Source: CAYSYY01 sp964576115 [NCBI: uncultured Gemmatimonadota bacterium] (GTDB lineage Bacteria; Blakebacterota; Blakebacteria; Blakebacterales). Taken from it: a stretch of DNA of 18,442 nucleotides. The stretch is from the NCBI GenBank assembly GCA_964576115.1, contig CAZNUA010000059.1, forward strand, positions 1 through 18,442. Direction: 5' to 3'. Of the stretch, positions 14,259-18,442 are shown piece by piece. The notes under the pieces were generated by a model. The model did not search any database and was not told the origin of the DNA. It saw nothing but the letters and a program-made list of their open reading frames with translations. A program made the translations under genes and the position numbers. Position 1 is the stretch's first letter; each line of letters starts with the position of its first letter.

Positions 14259-15446
14259 GTGTTCTGGAACGTGATACAGGCGGCGGTTTTCGTCCTCGCT
14301 CCGGCTCTGATGCTGGCCGGAGAAAACCGCTTCCGGTTCATTCGTCGCATCTCGGCGGTCGTTCTCTGCTACGTGCTCGGCATCCTGCTGGGCAACCTGC
14401 CGATCATTCCCCTCGCCCCCGAACTGACCACGACCACGACCCAGCTGGCGGTGGTGCTGGCCGTACCCCTGCTGCTCTTCTCGATGGATATCCCCCGGTG
14501 GATGCGCCTGGCCCGCCGGACGATCCTCTCTTTCGGACTGGGAGTCGTGGCGGTGCTGGCCGTTTCGACCATCGCCGGCCTGATCTTCGCCGGTCGGGTC
14601 GACGCGCCCTGGCAGGTCTCGGGGATGCTGGTCGGGGTCTACACCGGCGGCACGCCGAACATGAGCGCCATCGCCATCGGTCTGGGTGTGCCGGCCGACA
14701 CCTTCGTACTCCTGAATGCCATCGATCTGAGCATGGGCAGTCTCTACCTGCTCTTCCTGGTCACCATCGGCCGGCGGGTTCTGCTGCGCTTCCTGCCGCC
14801 CTTCAGAGCCGGCAACAGTGCCGCGGAGAAGTCCGCCCCCGTACCGGCTGTCGAAGAACCGCCGCAGACCGCGACCGTACCCGAAGGCGGCGCGATCTCA
14901 TTCAGCGGGCTGAGAGCGGGGGATGTCGTTCGCGGTCTCGGGAGTACACTGGCCGTGGCCGGAGTGGCGATCGGTTTTTCCTTTCTGCTCACTGGCGGTC
15001 TCTCGGCTCCCCTGGTGATCGTCGCCATAACAACCTTCGGGATCGCGGGCTCCTTCACCGGACCCGCCCGGCGTCTGAAGGGCACCTACGAGATGGGGCA
15101 GTACCTGCTGCTGGTGTTCTGTGTGGCGATCGGCACCGAGGCTCATGTGATGACCCTGATCCGGTCGCTCGGAACCCTCTTTGCCTTTACCGCACTGGTC
15201 ATGTGGGGGTCGATCGTGCTTCACCTGGCCCTGGCCGCGCTGTTCCGCATCGACGCCGACACCGTCATCATCACATCGACCGCGGCGGTGATGTCGCCGG
15301 CCTTTGTCGGACCGGTCGCCAATGCCCTGGGTAACCGCGAGATCGTGGTCTCGGGTCTGACGACGGGGGTGGTCGGGTATGCCGTAGGTAACTACCTCGG
15401 CCTGGGTCTGGCCGGGGTGCTGCGGGCGGTGATGGGAGGCGGGTAG
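14259..15446 (+). CDS. DUF819-family integral membrane protein
   Basis: A 395-residue protein with about ten hydrophobic segments in two halves, separated by a Pro/Ala/Glu-rich cytoplasmic loop (about 184-215). The signature motifs of the DUF819 (YjcL-like) family are present: VGVYTGGTPNMSAIAIGLG at 125-143 and SPAFVGPVANALGNRE at 346-361. They sit at pseudo-symmetric positions, as in inverted-repeat transporters. The family is thought to be transport-related, but I know of no established substrate. The start is GTG, with GGAGG (14250-14254) 4 bases upstream, slightly close. It stands alone, convergent with the CsgG-like gene. Confidence 0.88.
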   Translation: MFWNVIQAAVFVLAPALMLAGENRFRFIRRISAVVLCYVLGILLGNLPIIPLAPELTTTTTQLAVVLAVPLLLFSMDIPRWMRLARRTILSFGLGVVAVLAVSTIAGLIFAGRVDAPWQVSGMLVGVYTGGTPNMSAIAIGLGVPADTFVLLNAIDLSMGSLYLLFLVTIGRRVLLRFLPPFRAGNSAAEKSAPVPAVEEPPQTATVPEGGAISFSGLRAGDVVRGLGSTLAVAGVAIGFSFLLTGGLSAPLVIVAITTFGIAGSFTGPARRLKGTYEMGQYLLLVFCVAIGTEAHVMTLIRSLGTLFAFTALVMWGSIVLHLALAALFRIDADTVIITSTAAVMSPAFVGPVANALGNREIVVSGLTTGVVGYAVGNYLGLGLAGVLRAVMGGG

Positions 15447-15487
15447 GGCCGGGTTATCAGTCTCGTCCCGTCAGACGGCGCCGGCCC
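15446..15487. terminator. GC-rich inverted repeat between convergent genes
   Basis: GGGCCGG (15446-15452, overlapping the DUF819 stop) and CCGGCCC (15481-15487) are perfectly complementary. A second palindrome, CCGTCAGACGG, lies in the loop. There is no T-tract, so intrinsic termination is uncertain, but the position between converging 3' ends suits a bidirectional stop or a transcript-end hairpin. Confidence 0.4.
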
Positions 15488-15521
15488 GAACCTCACGATC
15501 GCCGGTGACTCAGACAGGCTC

Positions 15522-16961
15522 CTAACGAAAATGGCGGATGATCTTCTGACTCATTTCGCCGGCGATGATCCGGACAGCGTCATTGGTCAGCATGTCGGCC
15601 GATTTCGGTTCGCCGGTGGCATCGAGCAGGGGCCGCTTCGATTCGGGCAGATCGTAGATACTGCCCTGATAGCGGATCCACTTCGCCTCATCGGTGACGG
15701 TCCGGGTGACGTCGTCCCCCGAGATGATCCGTCCGTTCTCCACGTCGACGATCTGGTATGAGGCCGCGACCTCGACCGTCCGGCGGGCGGTGTACTCGCG
15801 GTAGAAGATCTCGGTCGGGACCTTGACCTCCTTGCCCGTCGAGTCGCGCACGGTTCTCTGAATGGTGTGAGAGCGTTCCTGGAATGTGGGGCTGGAGGTC
15901 TGTTCGGAGATCTGGGTCACCGCTCCGGTGATGAAATAATCGATGCCTTCGAGCTGACCGATCCGGGCGGCGGTCTCGGGATCGATCGCACCCGAAGCGG
16001 CCAGTTCGTGTTCGCGCAGGACCTCTTCGAGATGGGCCCGGGTGGCGAAAACGGCGAATTCCAGGTCGGCCTGAACGCAGGCGTTGGTGAGGTGTTCCGT
16101 CAGGGCCGAGGCATACTGGAAACCGTAGGATGAAGCATTGCGGAAGGGAAGGACGGCCACCCGGCTCACGGCGGCCTCATAAGCGGCGTTGCGGCGGGCC
16201 TCGGCGTCGCGGTACTCGGGCACGGTCTCCAGGGCCAGACCGTATTTTTCGTACGCCCCCCGGCTGTCACCGGCCGTTTCGAGCTGTACCGCCCAGCGGT
16301 AGTAGGACTCGGCGATGAAATTGCGGGTGGCGTTTTCCTCCACGGTGGCTTCGGCATAGCGCAAAGCCGGACGGTAATAGCTGGCGATGGCGCGCTCAAA
16401 ATACCCCTCGTCGCGGGCACTGTCGCCGAGGTGGATGTGGGCTTCCCAGAGCCGGGTTTTGGTGTTCTCGAAGTACCCGACCAGTTCGACCACCTTCAGG
16501 TACTCGGCGATGGCGCTCTCCCAGTCCCCCTCGGTGAAGAATCGCTCCCCTCGTCCGTAATGGTACTGCCGGCCGTTGGTGCGGGCCCGCTCACGCAGGG
16601 TGGGCACGTCGCCGACCGTGATCGAAACGCCGTGGCGGGTCAGCCGGGCCAGGAACCGTTCGGCGTTCTCGTATGTTCCGACCGCCTCGCTCCAGCGGTT
16701 CTCGGCCTCCTGCGAGGCAGCGGTGGACATCAGTTCTTCCCAGGCCGCCGGGGCGATACTGCTCAGGTGGGCTTTGGCATCCTCGTATTCGGGTTTGCGG
16801 TCCAGGGCCGCCAGATCCTCCTCGGCCGCCTGCAGGTACTGGCCCGAGCCCTCGAACCGGAGAGCCCGCTTGTAGGCGCGCTTGTGCGCGCAACCGGTTG
16901 TAAGCGCCGGCACGAGCAGCGCCGCGACCAGGATCGTTCGGAGAATTCGGGAACCTGTCAT
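15522..16961 (-). CDS. TPR-repeat/CsgG-like lipoprotein
   Basis: A 479-residue protein with a clear lipoprotein signal (lipobox LTTGC, Cys24). Residues 28-262 form helical TPR-like pairs (for example ERFFTEGDWESAIAEYLKVVE and DSARDEGYFERAIASYYRPAL). Residues 265-479 resemble the CsgG/FlgT-like family of periplasmic or outer-membrane lipoproteins, with VSRVAVLPFRNAS, a helix with LTEHLTNA, VLREHELAASGAIDPETAARIG, and YFITGAVTQI. CsgG itself forms a secretion pore for curli; TPR-CsgG fusions in other phyla have no settled role. No curli genes are nearby. An AGGGTG site precedes the ATG. The gene is divergent from the DUF523-DUF1722 gene, with start codons only 45 bases apart. Confidence 0.85.
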   Translation of the reverse strand: MTGSRILRTILVAALLVPALTTGCAHKRAYKRALRFEGSGQYLQAAEEDLAALDRKPEYEDAKAHLSSIAPAAWEELMSTAASQEAENRWSEAVGTYENAERFLARLTRHGVSITVGDVPTLRERARTNGRQYHYGRGERFFTEGDWESAIAEYLKVVELVGYFENTKTRLWEAHIHLGDSARDEGYFERAIASYYRPALRYAEATVEENATRNFIAESYYRWAVQLETAGDSRGAYEKYGLALETVPEYRDAEARRNAAYEAAVSRVAVLPFRNASSYGFQYASALTEHLTNACVQADLEFAVFATRAHLEEVLREHELAASGAIDPETAARIGQLEGIDYFITGAVTQISEQTSSPTFQERSHTIQRTVRDSTGKEVKVPTEIFYREYTARRTVEVAASYQIVDVENGRIISGDDVTRTVTDEAKWIRYQGSIYDLPESKRPLLDATGEPKSADMLTNDAVRIIAGEMSQKIIRHFR

Positions 16962-16975
16962 GACTTCACCCTATC

Positions 16976-16993
16976 CACCACCGGACCGTGGTG
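16976..16993. promoter_or_regulatory. Dyad in the 45-bp divergent gap
   Basis: CACCAC (16976-16981) and GTGGTG (16988-16993) are perfect inverted repeats around CGGACC. Since the whole gap between the two start codons is 45 bases, any factor here would affect both the CsgG-like and the DUF523-DUF1722 genes. A perfect TTGACA on the minus strand (16997-16992) overlaps it, but no good -10 follows at a usable distance. Confidence 0.35.
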
Positions 16994-17006
16994 TCAATAT
17001 GTGGAC

Positions 17007-17963
17007 ATGAGCGAAACGGAGAAGATCCGCCTCGGCATCAGCACCTGCCTGCTGGGCGAAAAGGTGCGCTATGACGGCGGCCACAAACTGGACCGGTGGC
17101 TGCGCGACGTGCTCGGTTCCTACGTCGAATACGTCCCGGTCTGTCCCGAGGCCGAGTGCGGTCTCGGTACCCCGCGCGAGGCCATGCGCCTGGTCGGCGA
17201 TCCGCAGCGCCCCCGTCTGGTCACGATCACAACCGGTATCGACCATACCGAGCGCATGGAGACCTACTCCCGTCGACGGGTCCGGGAACTGGAGGCCGAA
17301 AACCTCGACGGCTATGTCTTCAAATCGAAATCGCCTTCGAGCGGCATGGAGCGGGTCAAGGTTTATGACGCCAACAACGTCCCGGCCAAGGTCGGCCGGG
17401 GTGTCTTCGCCCGCATTTTCATGGAGCACTTCCCCCTGCTGCCCGTCGAGGACGAGGGCCGGCTGAACGATCCCCGCCTGCGCGAAAACTTCATCGAACG
17501 CCTTTTCGTCAGGAACCGCTGGCGGAACATGGAGCAGGCGGGTCTGAGCCGCAGCGCCCTGGTCGATTTCCATAGCGACCACAAGTTGCTGGTCATGGCC
17601 CACAACCAGGCTGCCATGCGACGGTTGGGTCGGATCACGGCCAACCTGAAGGGACGCCCGATCGGTGAGGCGGCCGGGGAGTATGAGACCGAACTGATGA
17701 CTGCCCTGGCGCGCCCGGCCACGGTGAAGAAAAACACCAACGTGCTGCAGCATATCATGGGTCATTTCAAGAACGATCTCGAAGCCGACGAAAAGCGGGA
17801 ACTGCTCGAAATCATCGAGCGCTACCACGCCGGCCTCTACCCGCTCATCGTACCGATCACGATGCTCAACCACTACGTGCGCCGGTTCGACACCGGCTAC
17901 CTGCGGCGGCAGCACTATCTCGATCCCCACCCGGTCGAGCTGCGGTTGCGCACCTGGCTCTGA
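17007..17963 (+). CDS. DUF523-DUF1722 fusion protein (YbgA type)
   Basis: The likely start is ATG 17007 (MSETEKIRLGISTCLLG); the longer frame upstream is antisense to the CsgG-like gene. The 318-residue protein has a DUF523 domain (about 1-155), with Cys14 (STCLLG), Cys46 (PVCPE) and Cys51 (ECGLGTPRE), followed by a DUF1722 domain (about 190-315: HNQAAMRRLGRI, KNTNVLQHIMGHFK, RYHAGLYPLIVPITMLNHYVRR). DUF523 includes the [4Fe-4S] thiouracil desulfidase TudS. The SPSCG cysteine expected from that family is Ser here (SPSSG, 109-113). DUF1722 proteins are often found near photolyase genes; none is in view. No clear ribosome site precedes the start, so the mRNA could be nearly leaderless. The domain call is firm and the reaction is unproven. 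Confidence 0.88.
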   Translation: MSETEKIRLGISTCLLGEKVRYDGGHKLDRWLRDVLGSYVEYVPVCPEAECGLGTPREAMRLVGDPQRPRLVTITTGIDHTERMETYSRRRVRELEAENLDGYVFKSKSPSSGMERVKVYDANNVPAKVGRGVFARIFMEHFPLLPVEDEGRLNDPRLRENFIERLFVRNRWRNMEQAGLSRSALVDFHSDHKLLVMAHNQAAMRRLGRITANLKGRPIGEAAGEYETELMTALARPATVKKNTNVLQHIMGHFKNDLEADEKRELLEIIERYHAGLYPLIVPITMLNHYVRRFDTGYLRRQHYLDPHPVELRLRTWL

Positions 17964-18019
17964 TGAGCCCTGCCGGCGGTTCCCTTTGCCGTTGACGGAG
18001 GCGATCTGAAAACGTTTCG

Positions 18020-18025
18020 TATACT
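18020..18025 (+). promoter_or_regulatory. -10 element of the tRNA-Asp gene
   Basis: TATACT ends 5 bases before the first base of the tRNA. The nearest -35-like sequence, TTGACG (17992-17997), is 22 bases away, which is longer than usual. Confidence 0.4.
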
Positions 18026-18030
18026 GGCTC

Positions 18031-18107
<77 letters not shown>

Positions 18108-18113
18108 TTTCAT

Positions 18114-18151
18114 CAACCGCGGACGGCTCGACCGTTCGCGGTTGTTCTTTT
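18114..18151 (+). terminator. Strong intrinsic terminator after tRNA-Asp
   Basis: CAACCGCGGACGG (18114-18126) pairs with CCGTTCGCGGTTG (18132-18144) over 13 base pairs with one G.T. The loop is CTCGA, and TTCTTTT (18145-18151) follows. Confidence 0.9.
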
Positions 18152-18166
18152 ACACTCAGGATACGA

Positions 18167-18326
18167 GTGTCCTGTCAGGTGACAAACGTCTGCACCGAGA
18201 GTGACACCGGGCCAGACCGGCCAGGCGCGGCGACGAGGCATAGCGGTGGCTATGGCGAGGAGGCGCAACGCAGCCGGTCGGGATGCGGAGTCGCTCGAAT
18301 GCGACGTTTGTTGCGTGACAGGGCAC
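18167..18326. repeat. 160-bp imperfect inverted-repeat element
   Basis: Arms of about 55 bases (18167-18221 and 18272-18326) are imperfect inverted repeats. The outer 24 bases of each arm differ at only four positions, both containing CCTGTCA and ACAAACGTC when read inward, and both arms share GACCGGC. The centre has a perfect hairpin CATAGC-GGTG-GCTATG (18239-18254), flanked by the related direct repeats GCGACGAGG and GCGAGGAGG. No obvious target duplication flanks it. It has no convincing coding sequence. It could be a MITE-like or REP/BIME-like repeat, or a structured RNA. Confidence 0.6.
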
Positions 18327-18359
18327 TAGCTTCCTGACCCGATACAACAGGAGTGGAAC

Positions 18360-18442
18360 GTGGATTTGTGCGGTTACATGACCCCGAAAGGGATCGAGGC
18401 CCGTTTCGCGGAGGTCGAGGTCCTGCGGGAGGCGGGGGAGAG
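18360..18442 (+). CDS. Start of a gene running off the window
   Basis: A GTG at 18360 has AGGAG (18349-18353) at a good distance. The open frame reads MDLCGYMTPKGIEARF and continues to the window edge (27 codons). An in-frame ATG at 18378 is an alternative start. The fragment is too short to assign a family. Confidence 0.5.
   Translation, partial: MDLCGYMTPKGIEARFAEVEVLREAGE

Noticed and set aside
14219-15334. Long plus-strand Arg/Gly/Pro-rich frame over the DUF819 gene
   Set aside because: It is a GC-driven shadow frame; the overlapping DUF819 frame has clear family motifs.
16969-16997. TTGACA-based promoter for the CsgG-like gene
   Set aside because: The -35 is perfect, but the -10 (ATAGGG or GATAGG) is poor and would leave almost no leader before the start codon.
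16431-17006. N-terminal extension of the DUF523-DUF1722 frame
   Set aside because: This part is antisense to the CsgG-like gene and has no family similarity. The family start is at 17007.

Overview
The window is about 18.4 kb of moderately GC-rich bacterial DNA, probably from a Gram-negative, didermic organism. Several products carry signal peptides or lipoboxes, there is a CsgG-like lipoprotein, and one gene fragment encodes a six-bladed beta-propeller lipoprotein with a GGPGEGPGEF-type motif. That motif makes me think of Gemmatimonadota, Latescibacterota or other FCB-related candidate phyla. This is an impression from family content, not a proof of taxonomy.

The left part (1-11,550) is accessory in character. 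It carries a small lipoprotein, a Fic-domain protein with an N-terminal winged helix, a truncated beta-propeller lipoprotein, a LamG/endonuclease-exonuclease-phosphatase gene paired with a GH31 glycosidase gene, a small zinc-ribbon membrane protein, a serine-hydrolase remnant, an AAA/DUF4143 ATPase and an M19 dipeptidase lipoprotein. Between these genes lies the most unusual feature: seven copies or fragments of a repeat of about 88-103 bp, all in the same orientation, punctuating the region every one or two genes. The repeat has a conserved left box (GTGCGCCGGATATGTGCC), a variable middle that can form hairpins in the two best copies, and a right end that is a near-perfect tRNA 3' half-tail (T-stem, T-loop TTCGAAT, 3' acceptor strand ATCGCCC, CCA). 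No copy has a recognisable tRNA 5' half. One copy overlaps the last codons of the GH31 gene and supplies its stop codon. The layout looks like a cassette array or tandem accretion at a tRNA-derived attachment site, or a tRNA-derived SINE/REP-like repeat. No recombinase is visible in the window.

The right part (11,550-18,442) is repeat-free apart from a left-box fragment at the junction, and looks more like ordinary chromosome. It has an M23 (LytM) peptidase divergent from a seven-TM LuxR-type regulator, with a perfect 7-2-7 palindrome between them. Next come a DUF819 membrane protein behind three phased direct repeats, a TPR/CsgG-like lipoprotein divergent from a DUF523-DUF1722 (YbgA-type) protein across a 45-bp gap containing a dyad, and tRNA-Asp(GTC) with a strong terminator. 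A 160-bp inverted-repeat element and the first codons of a further gene close the window.

Functionally, the LamG-EEP and GH31 genes form a likely secreted two-gene operon acting on glycans or phosphoesters. Fic appears autoregulated from a good promoter with flanking dyads, but its Fic motif lacks the catalytic histidine. The LuxR-type membrane regulator may control itself and the M23 peptidase.
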